64,000 nt of DNA, taken from positions 82,208,092-82,272,091 of the forward strand of contig CM065818.1 of the NCBI GenBank assembly GCA_033398695.1, written 5' to 3'. Below the pieces are notes generated by a model. The model saw only the letters and a list, made by a program, of their open reading frames with translations, ran no database searches and was not told where the DNA came from. The DNA is from Orobanche coerulescens (lineage: Eukaryota; Streptophyta; Magnoliopsida; Lamiales; Orobanchaceae). The translations under genes and the position numbers were made by a program. Within the stretch, counting starts at the first letter, position 1, and each line of letters begins with the position of its first letter. Of the stretch, positions 36,603 through 49,000 are shown in pieces.

Positions 36603-36759
36603 TGTAATATCCTAGAATCTCACTATGAATTTTTCGCATTATTTTATCTGGGATGTACTGTACAGAGTGGGACCGACACGATATGAGTGGATAATTTTGG
36701 AAACCGTGATAGTCGTGCCAGTATATCTATCGAGGTTATTTTGATTCTAGGATATTACA
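36603..36759. repeat. 157-base module with perfect 16-base inverted ends at the LTR edge
   Basis: TGTAATATCCTAGAAT (36,603-36,618) is mirrored by ATTCTAGGATATTACA (36,744-36,759). The same module, same length, opens LTRs 2 and 3 and LTR-B (28,409-28,565). Confidence 0.85.
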
Positions 36760-36966
36760 TGCTTGGTATGTTTTCCAATGTCAGATACACTGTATGAGTA
36801 TTTATAAAATTGTCGTACTTGGTCGACAGTTGTATTCGAGGTATCGTGCATCATAAGTATCGTATGAGAATGATATCGGAACGAGCATATATATTCAGTA
36901 TGTCGCGTGTACGTATTCAGTATATTGAGATGACAGACAGGAGAAAAATGGCTAAGTATGAAAGCC

Positions 36967-37364
36967 ATTATGTATGTTATATGTTGGAGATTACGTACGT
37001 AGCTAAGTAATCTTAACGTACATTAAGCTGCGTATATTACGTATGTTAAGAATGGAATCAGCGGGTTCGAGCTGTGGTCGGAAGATGGGCCCAGTTTTGG
37101 CTGCTTTCGGCGCAGGATGTGGACAAGCGAGTCAACCTCGGTATTACGTACGCTATGCATGGCATATTACGTACGTAATATGGGTTGATACTGTAGCAAG
37201 TCTACTGCTACATTACGTATGCAATGGTGATGGTATTACGTACGTTACGCAAGGTGCGAAATAGTACAGTTTACCCTGGATGACAATTACGTACGCTATA
37301 TAGGACATATAGCGTGCGTTAAAAGCCTTACGTACGTTAACGTTGGGACTTAACGTACGTAACG
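36967..37364. promoter_or_regulatory. Palindrome array of giant LTR 1
   Basis: Twelve TTACGTACGTTA-type sites in about 400 bases, ending just before the TATA box. Several differ from the consensus only by C to T or G to A inside ACGTACGT. The arrays in LTRs 2 and 3 have fewer such changes. Confidence 0.8.
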
Positions 37365-38791
37365 AGATGCACAGTTTATAAAATAAGAACGGGACTTTCA
37401 TTTCCTCACGAAAGCAAACACATTTCCTCCTCCCCAGCTGTCCCTCTTCACTCTCAAATCTATTTCAGACCCTTATACGTTCGTCAAGACTTTGATGAAG
37501 ATGATTAGAAGCTTGAAACTTGGAGTTCTTGATATTTTTGGAAGTGTTTGATCCTTGTGGTTCTTCTTCAAGAGGTATGTTGATAAACACCTTCCATCGA
37601 TTCGGATTTTGATGTTGTTATTGATGTTCTTCTCCGTATGATGATGATTATGGTATTGTTGTTATGATTTTGAGATTATACGAATCGTATATTGAAGAAT
37701 ATGATGATATATGCTTTGGATTATGAACTAGATGATGGTTAGATGATTGAACATATCGAATTACGTCGTTTTGTTGGCTACGAACATGATTATAGATTAA
37801 TTCACGTTCTTGAAGAGTTCTTGAGTAATATATGTCCGTAAATTAGAAGGATTGCAGTTAATTTCTGTATATGATTATTCGTGATGAAAACCGGTAAGTG
37901 AATTTCTATGAATTTACAAAGATGATCCATGTTAATCTGAATTAATATTGAAGTCGGAACTAAGTATGTTGTAGACATTGTTAGAACTATTGATTATCGA
38001 AATTCGGCTTGAAATTCGTATTGTTAAGAGTTGGTATGGTTTGGTTTCGTATGATCGAAATGTCGTTGAACTGTTGAGTTTGATTAGTTGGTTATATCGG
38101 TTGTACTGATTGTTATCGAACATATTGTTAATTGATCATTGCGCTAGGTTGCGTTAAGTGATCGTGATGATTAACTGTTGTGCTGCGATTGGAATTGGAG
38201 GACGCATGAATCGCCTTGGTCGAGGCGGTGGAACTTGTAGATGAAGATGACGGGATTGGTAACAACTTCATCGTATCGGTATCAAGGCAAGTTATGCTTG
38301 CTCAGTTCATAATGTTAATAAATGATTTTGTTTTCATTCATTTATGATTCATATAGCAATGGTATCGTGGAATATGAGTTGTCGGAATGAGTGTACGTAT
38401 ATTATGATTGGACCGAGATAAATCATAATGTATATGATTTTAAGGATGTCTAGTGGAAATGAGAACGTGAATTATAATTGGTCTATTATATGAGAAGTTA
38501 GGTATCAAGGCTAGTTATCCTGCCGATGTTGAACTGGGGATGGTGATTTGGTATCAGTAACGGAGTGTATTGCATTTTGGATTTTTCGGATAAACCGTGT
38601 ATTCATTCAGGGCAGTTGGTCGTGGAAAGGTTGGCGTCTCCAACTTGAGGTAAATTAATATTGTTAGATTATGATAATCATCATGTTGCATTATTGCATG
38701 TGTGTGTTGATATTTCATGCGGTGAGTGTGCACCATTGTTTGTTACGTTTTGTAATGTGCTCTTCCTTTGAGCTGTGATCTGTTGGGCCGA

Positions 38792-38990
38792 TGTGTTAGG
38801 GGATGAGACCAATATGGCACCTATGTTCCGGGGTATTCCTGTGTGGATACTTTCGTGACCCTTGGTTGCGACCTTGGGGTATTTTTTGATTGCATGAACT
38901 GTGTTAGGGGACAAGACCTATATGGCACCTATATTCTGGGGTATTCCTGTGAGATGCTTCGGTGACCCTTGGTTGCTGCCTTGGGGTTTA
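38792..38990 (+). repeat. 108-base tandem dimer inside giant LTR 1
   Basis: Two units start TGTTAGGGGA (38,794 and 38,902) and share GGCACCTAT and GGGGTATTCCTGTG. The dimer is present at the same place in LTRs 2 and 3. Confidence 0.8.
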
Positions 38991-39489
38991 TGTGTTAATA
39001 TTCTATGCATTGTTGAGCATGATGTGGACTATTGTCTGATGGAAATATGACATTGTGGTCGTGTCGGCCTTTCATGATCGAGTTACTCTTGCTCTTTTGG
39101 AAAATCTTCTGATCCTTGTTGGATATGCGTTTCTTCGAGAATTGTTGTCATGTTGTATCGCGGCATATCTGGAGTCAGATACGTTCTGATCGTTCATATG
39201 TAGGATTTTCGGGACAGGCACGTGTAGCATGTGTTGGTTTCGACCTCATATTGAACCGTGCACACAAGTCGTACTTCGTGAGGCTGATTAGGTGCGAGAC
39301 CAGACGAGTATCTGATCAATACCCGTGGTTGGATTGTACACGGACACATGTCCGGATCGAGCGTATCATGACATCTATCTTGAGTATTATTGATTGGTCG
39401 TTCACAGTCCATGTATAATTGGATCTATTCGATATTCGGGTTGTCTTTGAAATCCCGTATATATGATTTGTATATGGTTGACGATTTTA

Positions 39490-40140
39490 TTCCATCGTGT
39501 ATCCGTCGCCGTTGAACCTTTACTAATTTTGTTCGGAGTTACCATATCGATGGTCAACTCATTGATATCGATCCTTTATAAATCTCGTTTGGAGTTCACC
39601 CTGTCATTGGTAATCTCGTTCGTTATTGATCCTTATTGATTCCGTTTGAGAGTTGTCTTATCGTTGGTATTCTTGGTTATTAGTCCTTGATTGATGTTAT
39701 TAGAGTTTACCATGTCGTCGGTATTCTCAGTTGTTGATCCTTTATTATCCCTATTGGAGTTTACCGTGTCGTTAGTATTCTCGGTTGTCGATACCTTATT
39801 GCTCTTGTTGGAGTTTACCGTATCGTTGGTATTCCCGGTTGTTGGTCCTTATTGATCTTGCTAGAGTTTACTGTGTCGTCAGTATTATCGGTTGTTGACC
39901 CTTTATTGATCTTATTGGAGTTTATCGTATCGTTGTATTTCTGGTTGTCGACTTTTATTGGATTTGTTGGAGTTTACCGTATCGTCAGTATTCTTGGTTA
40001 TTGATTCTTTGTTGATCTTTACCGTGTCGTCGGTATTCTCGGTTATTGATTCTTCGTTGATCTTGTTGGAGTTACCAGATCATGGTATTCTCATCCGTGG
40101 TTGATCCTTTGTCGATCTTGTGTGGAAATATCATGTCATT
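39490..40140 (+). repeat. Degenerate tandem array inside giant LTR 1
   Basis: About ten imperfect units of 55-65 bases, each with GAGTTTACCGTRTCGT and GGTATTCTCGGTTRTTGA. It is repeated at the same place in LTRs 2 and 3. Not coding. Confidence 0.75.
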
Positions 40141-40947
40141 GATATTTCCGTTGTGATGCATCGATTGTTTATCATCATTGATTGTGTGAGCATTCATGCT
40201 TTGTATTGATATCCGGGACTTGCCATTGTTTCGGGACAGTTGATTTGCAGATGTATCGTGTGATATCGGTTTTTATCAGGATTGGGATCCGATTGTGCGA
40301 CCCAGCCGACAGAGTTAGTCTTGGCCAGATCATTCTATAATTGAGATATGATAAGTTTGGGAATTTTGGTATCATTTCGGATGCAGTACAGGTGGTTACT
40401 TTTGAATTCATTCATCACTTAAGGACACGAGGCGTGGGTTACGGTAAGAAATGATTTGTTACGGATTGTGATAGGTTGGTAAGGCTACTTCGGTAAGAGT
40501 ACGTGGGGAATGTTCTTACTCTGTAGATTACATTGATATGTAATTGTTTTTGTGATGTGATCGTTATCATTGTTGAGTATTATGGTTGACCCCATCGTGG
40601 GCTTTATCTTTTAGGTACTCGGAGTTCGAGCTAGTAGCGGTCGTGAAGGGATGAGCTTTCCGGTGATACTGGCTATGGCGTGGTTGTTGGGATTCGAGTG
40701 TTCTTTCTGGTTTTTATAATTCCGCTGCAAATGTATTTAATTATGTTTTTATCCGATGTGTGTGTATGTTTCTGAATGGCCTTTCGGCATTCTCTGAACT
40801 GTGTTTTTATTCGCTGCGTATGTGTGTGTACTTTCAAAGGGCCTTTTGGCATTTTTTAAACGTTTGCGAAAATGATTTTAGCCTTGTGGGTTCCAATATG
40901 GGGCCCACAGCGCTATAATATTCCCGTATGGTTTTGGGGGTGTTACA

Positions 40948-41338
40948 AAAGATGGTATTAGAGCTTGGGTTTCGTAAAACCCGGGCGTGTGGTTATGTGG
41001 CTCTACCGGTGCGGTAGTAGCGTGGCTTTTGAAAATGATTTTCTGACTTTTGAGTCAAACCAATTTTGGAGGTTTCAAAATTTTTGAAATATTTTCAAAT
41101 TGTTGTATTTGCGATGCCGGTGTGTTTTTAGTGTGTTGAGACTTTGTATGGGAGTCGTATGCTGGTATCACGGAAGATCATCGACTTCACGGACCTGTAA
41201 GTATGTTCTTTCAGTTATTTCAGTTTTGATGATGATTATTTGAGTATGGTGTCGTGATTTTGAGATATTTCGGGATCGAGATACTGATTATGACAGGTGT
41301 TGAGTATCGAGGATGAAACTTATTTAAGTGGGTGTATA
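40948..41338 (+). other. Interior 1 of the three-LTR element
   Basis: Noncoding. The primer site is TGGTATTAGAGC (40,953-40,964), one base off the usual sequence. A splice-donor-like CTGTAAGTATG follows near 41,198, and the end is GAGGATGAAAC then AAGTGGGTGTATA. A 14-codon frame starts near 41,159; I give it no function. Confidence 0.85.
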
Positions 41339-44300
41339 TGTAATATCCTAGAATTTGACTATGAATTTTTCGCATTATTTTATCTGGGATGTACTGTACA
41401 GAGTGGGACCGACACGATATGAGTGGATAATTTTGGAAACCGTGACAGTCGTGCCAGTATGTCTATCGAGGTTATTTTGATTCTAGGATATTACATGCTT
41501 GGTATGTTTTCCAATGTCAGATACACTGTATGAGTATTTATACAGTTGCCGTACTTGGTCGACAATTGTATTCGAGGTATCGTGCATCATAAGTATCGTA
41601 TGAGAATGATATCGGAACGAGCATATTTATTCAGTATGTCGCGTGTACGTATTCAGTATATTGAGATGACAGACAGGAGCAAAATGGCTAAGTATGAAAG
41701 CCATTACGTACGTTATATGTTGGAGATTACGTACGTAGCTAAGTAATCTTAACGTACGTTAAGCTGCGTACATTACGTATGTTAAGAATGGAATCAGCGG
41801 GTCCGAGCTGTGGTCGGCAGGTGGGCCCGGTGTCAGCTGCTTTCGGCGCAGGATGTGGACAGGCGAGTCAACCTCGGTATTACGTACGCTATGCATGGCA
41901 TATTACGTACGTAATATGGGTTGATACTGTAGCAAGTCAACTGCTACATTACGTATGCAATGGTGATGGTATTACGTACGTTACGCAAGGTGCGAAATAG
42001 TACAGTTTACCCTGGATGACAATTACGTACGCTATATAGGACATATAGCGTGCATTAAAAGCCTTACGTACGTTAACGTTGGCACTTAACATACGTAACG
42101 AGATACACAGATTATAAAATAAGAACGGGACATTCATTTCCTCACGAAAGGAAACACATTTCCTCCTCCCCAGCTCGTCCCTCTTCACTCTCAAATCTAT
42201 TTCAGACCCTTATACGTTCGTCAAGACTTTGATGAAGATGATTAGAAGCTTGAAACTTGGAGTTCTTGATGTTTTTGGAAGTGTTTGATCCTTGTGGTTC
42301 TTCTTCAAGAGGTATGTTGATAAACGCCTTCCATCGATTCGGATTTTGATGTTGTTATTGATGTTCTTCTCTGTATGATGATGATTATGGTATTGTTATT
42401 ATGCTTTTGAGATTATACGAATCGTATATTGAAGAATATGAATGGTTTGGATTATGAACTAGATGATGGTTAGATGTTTGAACATATCGAATTACGTCGT
42501 TTTGTTGGCTACAACCATGATTATGGATTAATTCACGTTCTTGAAGAGTTCTTGAGTAATATATGTCCGTAAATTAGAAGGATTGCAGTTAATTTTTGTA
42601 TATGATTATTCGTGATTAAAACCGGTAATTGAATTTCTATGAATTTACAAAGATGATCCATGTTAATCTGAATTAAGATTGAAGTCGGAACCAAGAATGT
42701 TGTAGACGTTGTTAGAACTATTGATTATCGAAATTCGGCTTGAAATTCGTATTGTTAAGAGTTGGTATGGTTTGGTTTCGTATGATCGAAATGTCGTTAA
42801 ACCGTTGAGTTTCATTAGTTGGTTATATCGGTTGTACTGATTGTTATCGAACATATTGTTAATTGATCATTGCGCTAGGTTGCGTTAAGTGATCGTGATG
42901 ATTAACTGTTGTGCTGCGATTGGAATTGGAGGACGCATGAATCGCCTTGGTCGGGGCGGTGGAACTTGTATATGAAGACGACGGGATTGGTAACAACTTC
43001 ATCGTATCGGTATCAAGGCAAGTTATGCTTGCTCAGTTCATAATGTTAATAAATGATTTTGTTTTCATTCATTTATGATTCATATAGCAATGGTATCGTG
43101 GAATATGAGTTGTCGGAATGAGTGTACGTATATTATGATTGGACCGAGATAAATCATAATGTATATGATTTTAAGGATGTCTAGTGGAAATGAGAACGTG
43201 AATTATAATTGGTCTATTATATGAGAAGTTAGGTATCAAGGCTAGTTATCCTGCCGATGTTGAACTCGGGATGGTGATTTGGAATCAGTAACGGACTGTA
43301 TTGCATTTTGGATTTTTCGGATAAACCGTGTATTCGTTCAGGGCGGTTGGTCGTGGAAAGGTTGGCGTCTCCAACTTGAGGTAAATTAATATTGTTATAT
43401 TATGATAATCATCATGTTGCATTATTGCATGTGTGTGTTGATATTTCATGCGGTGAGTGTGCACCATTGTTTGTTACGTTTTGTAATGTGCTCTTCCTTT
43501 GAGCTGTGATCTATTAGGCCGATGTGTTAGGGGATAAGACCAATATGGCACCTATGTTCCGGGGTATTCCTGTGTGGATACTTTTGTGACCCTTGGTTGC
43601 GACCTTGGGGTATTTTGTGATTGCATGAACTGTGTTAGGGGACAAGACCTATATGGCACCTATGTTCCGGGGTATTCCTGTGAGACGCTTCGGTGACCCT
43701 TGGCTGCTGCCTTGGGGTTTATGTGTTAATATTATATGCATTGTTGAGCATGATGTGGACTATTGTCTGATGGAAATATGACATTGTGGTCGTGTCGGCC
43801 TTTCATGATCGAGTTACTGTTGCTCTTTTGGGAAATCTTCTGATCCTTGTTGGATATGCGTTTCTTCGAGAATTGTTGTCATGTTGTATCGCGGCATATC
43901 TGGAGTAAGATACGTTCTGATCGTTCATGTGTAGGATTTTCGGGACAGGCACGTGTAGCATGTGTTGGTTTCGACCTCATATTGAACCGTGCACACAAGA
44001 CGTACTTCGTGAGGCTGATTAGGTACGAGACCAGACGAGTATCTGATCAATACCCGTGGTTGGATTGTACACGGACACATGTCCGGATCGAGCGTATCGT
44101 GACATCCATCTTGAGTATTATTGATTGGTCGTTCACAGTCTATGTATAATTGGATCTGTTCGATATTCGGGTTGTCTTTGAAATCCCGTATATATGATTT
44201 GTATATGGTTGACGATTTTATTCCATCGTGTATCCGTCGCTGTTGAACCTTTACTAATTTTGTTCGGAGTTACCATATCGATGGTCAACTCATTGATATC

Positions 44301-45678
44301 AATCCTTTATAAATCTCGTTTGGAGTTCACCCTGTCATTGGTAATCTCGTTCGTTATTGATCCTTATTGATTCCGTTTGAGAGATGTCTTATCGTTGGTA
44401 TTCTTGGTTATTAGTCCTTGATTGATGTTATTAGAGTTTACCATGTCGTCGGTATTCTCAGTTGTTGATCCTTTATTATCCCTATTGGAGTTTACCGTGT
44501 CGTTAGTATTCTCGGTTGTCGATACCTTATTGCTCTTGTTGGAGTTTACCGTATCGTTGGTATTCCCGGTTGTTGGTCCTTATTGATCTTGCTAGAGTAT
44601 ACTGTGTCGTCAGTATTATCGGTTGTTGACCCTTTATTGATCTTATTGGAGTTTATCGTATCGTTGTATTTCTGGTTGTCGACTTTTATTGGACTTGTTG
44701 GAGTTTACAGTATCGTCAGTATTCTTGGTTATTGATTCTTCGTTGATCTTTACCGTGTCGTCGGTATTCTCGGTTATTGATTCTTCGTTGATCTTGTTGG
44801 AGTTACCAGATCATGGTATTCTCATCCGTGGTTGATCCTTTGTCGATCTTGTGTGGAAATATCATGTCATTGATATTTCCGTTGTGATGCATCGATTGTT
44901 TATCATCATTGATTGTGTGAGCATTCATGCTTTGTATTGATATCCGGGACTTGCCATTGTTTCGGGACAGTTGATTTGCAGATGTATCGTGTGATATCGG
45001 TTTTTATCAGGATTGGGATCCGATTGTGCGACCCAGCCGACAGAGTTAGTCTTGGCCAGATCATTCTATAATTGAGATATGATAAGTTTGGGAATTTTGG
45101 TATCATTTCGGATGCAGTACAGGTGGTTACTTTTGAATTCATTCATCACTTAAGGACACGAGGCGTGGGTTACGGTAAGAAATGATTTGTTACGGATTGT
45201 GATAGGTTGGTAAGGCTACTTCGGTAAGAGTACGTTGGGAATGTTCTTACTCTGTAGATTACATTGATATGTAATTGTTTTTGTGATGTGATCGTTATCA
45301 TTGTTGAGTATTATGGCTGACCCCATCGTGGGCTTTATCTTTTAGGTACTCGGAGTTCGAGCTAGTAGCGGTCGTGAAGGGATGAGCTTTCTGGTGATAC
45401 TGGCTATGGCGTGGTTGTTGGGATTCGAGTGTTCTTTCTGGTTTTTATAATTCCGCTGCAAATGTATTTAATTATGTTTTTATCCGATGTGTGTGTATGT
45501 TTCTGAATGGCCTTTCGGCATTCTCTGAACTGTGTTTTTATTCGCTGCGTATGTGTGTGTACTTTCAAAGGGCCTTTTGGCATTTTTTAAACGTTTGCGA
45601 AAATGATTTTAGCCTTGTGGGTTCCAATATGGGGCCCACAACGCTGTAATATTCCCGTATGGTTTTGGGGGTGTTACA
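41339..45678 (+). repeat. Giant LTR 2
   Basis: Same layout as LTR 1: palindrome array 41,701-42,100, TATA box near 42,111-42,120, tandem array about 44,220-44,880. It shares many variants with LTR 3 against LTR 1 (for example GGTCGGCAGGTGGGCCC). Confidence 0.9.
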
Positions 45679-46069
45679 AAAGATGGTATCAGAGCTTGGG
45701 TTTCGTAAAACCCGGGCGTGTGGTTATGTGGCTCTACCGGTGCGGTAGTAGCGTGGCTTTTGAAAATGATTTTCTGACTTTTGAGTCAAACCAATTTTGG
45801 AGGTTTCAAAATTTTTGAAATATTTTCAAATTGTTGTATTTGCGATGCCGGTGTGTTTTTAATGTGTTGAGACTTTGTATGGGAGTCGTGTGCTGGTATC
45901 ACGGAAGATCATCGACTTCACGGACCTGTAAGTATGTTCTTTCGGTTATTTCAGTTTTGATGATGATTATTTGAGTATGGTGTCGTGATTTTGAGATATT
46001 TCGGGATCGAGATACTCATTATGACAGGTGTTGAGTTTCGAGGACGAAACTTATTTAAGTGGGTGTATA
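45679..46069 (+). other. Interior 2 of the three-LTR element
   Basis: Noncoding, 391 bases, same length as interior 1. The primer site is the perfect TGGTATCAGAGC (45,684-45,695). The end is GAGGACGAAAC and AAGTGGGTGTATA. This copy keeps the canonical motifs that interior 1 has lost. Confidence 0.88.
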
Positions 46070-49000
46070 TGTAATATCCTAGAATTTGACTATGAATTTT
46101 TAGCATTATTTTATCTGGGATTTACTGTACAGAGTGGGACCGACATGATATGAGTGGATAATTTTGGAAACCGTGACAGTCGTGCCAGTATGTCTATCGA
46201 GGTTATTTTGATTCTAGGATATTACATGCTTGGTATGTTTTCCAATGTCAGATACACTGTATGAGTATTTATACAGTTGCCGTACTTGGTCGACAGTTGT
46301 ATTCGAGGTATCGTGCATCATAAGTATCGTATGAGAATGATATCGGAACGAGCATATTTATTCAGTATGTCGCGTGTACGTATTCAGTATATTGAGATGA
46401 CAGACAGGAGCAAAATGGCTAAGTATGAAAGCCATTACGTACGTTATATGTTGGAGATTACGTACGTAGCTAAGTAATCTTAACGTACGTTAAGCTGCGT
46501 ACATTACGTATGTTAAGAATGGAATCAGCGGGTCCGAGCTGTGGTCGGCAGGTGGGCCCAGTGTGAGCTGCTTTCGGCGCAGGATGTGGACAGGCGAGTC
46601 AACCTCGGTATTACGTACGCTATGCATGGCATATTACGTACGTAATATGGGTTGATACTGTAGCAAGTCAACTGCTACATTACGTATGCAATGGTGATGG
46701 TATTACGTACGTTACGCAAGGTGCGAAATAGTACAGTTTACCCTGGATGACAATTACGTACGCTATATAGGACATATAGCGTGCATTAAAAGCCTTACGT
46801 ACGTTAACGTTGGGACTTAACGTACGTAACGAGATGCACAGATTATAAAATAAGAACGGGACATTCATTTCCTCACGAAAGGAAACACATTTCCTCCTCC
46901 CCAGCTCGTCCCTCTTCACTCTCAAATCTATTTCAGACCCTTATACGTTCGTCAAGACTTTGATGAAGATGATTAGAAGCTTGAAACTTGGAGTTCTTGA
47001 TGTTTTTGGAAGTGTTTGATCCTTGTGGTTCTTCTTGAAGAGGTATGTTGATAAACGCCTTCCATCGATTCGGATTTTGATGTTGTTATTGATGTTCTTC
47101 TCCGTATGATGATGATTATGGTATTGTTATTATGATTTTGAGATTATACGAATCGTATATTGAAGAATATGATGATATATGGTTTGGATTATGAACTAGA
47201 TGATGGTTAGATGTTTGAACATATCGAATTACGTCGTTTTGTTGGCTACAAACATGATTATGGATTAATTCACGTTCTTGAAGAGTTCTTGAGTAATATA
47301 TGTCCGTAAATTAGAAGGATTGCAGTTAATTTCTGTATATGATTATTCGTGATTAAAACCGGTAATTGAATTTCTATGAATTTACAAAGATGATCCATGT
47401 TAATCTGAATTAAGATTGAAGTCGGAACCAAGAATGTTGTAGACGTTGTTAGAACTATTGATTATCGAAATTCGGCTTGAAATTCGTATTGTTAAGAGTT
47501 GGTATGGTTTGGTTTCGTATGATCGAAATGTCGTTAAACCGTTGAATTTCATTAGTTGGTTATATCGGTTGTACTGATTGTTATCGAACATATTGTTAAT
47601 TGATCATTGCACTAGGTTGCGTTAAGTGATCGTGATGATTAACTGTTGTGCTGCGATTGGAATTGGAGGACGCATGAATCGCCTTGGTCGGGGCGGTGGA
47701 ACTTGTATATGAAGACGACGGGATTGGTAACAACTTCATCGTATCGGTATCAAGGCAAGTTATGCTTGCTCAGTTCATAATGTTAATAAATGATTTTGTT
47801 TTCATTCATTTATGATTCATATAGCAATGGTATCATGGAATATGAGTTGTCGGAATGAGTGTACGTATATTATGATTGGACCGAGATAAATCATAATGTA
47901 TATGATTTTAAGGATGTCTAGTGGAAATGAGAACGTGAATTATAATTGGTCTATTATATGAGAAGTTAGGTATCAAGGCTAGTTATCCTGCTGATGTTGA
48001 ACTCGGGATGGTGATTTGGAATCAGTAACGGACTGTATTGCATTTTGGATTTTTCGGATAAACCGTGTATTCGTTCAGGGCGGTTGGTCGTGGAAAGGTT
48101 GGCGTCTCCAACTTGAGGTAAATTAATATTATTATATTATGATAATCATCATGTTGCATTATTGCATGTGTGTGTTGATATTTCATGCGGTGAGTGTGCA
48201 CCATTGTTTGTTACATTTTGTAATGTGCTCTTCCTTTGAGCTGTGATCTATTAGGCCGATGTGTTAGGGGATAAGACCAATATGGCACCTATGTTCCGGG
48301 GTATTCCTGTGTGGATACTTTCGTGACCCTTGGTTGCGACCTTGGGGTATTTTGTGATTGCATGAACTGTGTTAGGGGATAAGACCTATATGGCACCTAT
48401 GTTCCGGGGTATTCCTGTGAGATGCTTCGGTGACCCTTGGCTGCTGCCTTGGGGTTTATGTGTTAATATTATATGCATTGTTGAGCATGATGTGGACTAT
48501 TGTCTGATGGAAATATGACATTGTGGTCGTGTCGGCCTTTCATGATCGAGTTACTATTGCTCTTTTGGGAATCTTCTGATCCTTGTTGGATATGCGTTTC
48601 TTCGAGAATTGTTGTCATGTTGTATCGCGGCATATGTGGAGTCAGATACATTCTGATCGTTCATGTGTAGGATTTTCGGGACAGGCACGTGTAGCATGTG
48701 TTGGTTTCGACCTCATATTAAACCGTGCACACGAGACGTACTTCGTGAGACTGATTAGGTACGAGACCAGACGAGTATCTGATCAATACCCGTGGTTGGA
48801 TTGTACACGGACACATGTCCGGATCGAGCGTATCGTGACATCCATCTTGAGTCTTATTGATTGGTCGTTCACAGTCCATGTATAATTGGATTTGTTCGAT
48901 ATTCGGGTTGTCTTTGATATCCCGTATATATGATTTGTATATGGTTGACGATTTTATTCCATCGTGTATCCGTCGTCGTTGAACCTTTACTAATCTCGTT

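Larger units (their letters stand above)
36603..40947 (+). repeat. Giant LTR 1
   Basis: Order: 157-base inverted-repeat module (36,603-36,759), palindrome array (36,967-37,364), TATA box TTTATAAAATA (37,375-37,385), leader, long noncoding body, a 108-base tandem dimer (38,792-38,990), and a degenerate tandem array of about 60-base units keyed by GGAGTTTACCGT (39,490-40,140). Short open frames recur in all three LTRs but show no family features. Confidence 0.9.

Noticed and set aside
45684..45695. tRNA gene fragment
   Set aside because: Only the 12-base complement of the initiator-Met tRNA 3' end is present, next to an LTR; this is a primer binding site.
48583..48885. Conserved 100-codon frame repeated in all three giant LTRs (also 39,116 and 43,847) as a real gene
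   Set aside because: Its repetition follows from the LTR repeats. It has no recognisable domain, codon bias or start context, and it overlaps open frames on the other strand. I leave it unannotated, although a protein search would be cheap.
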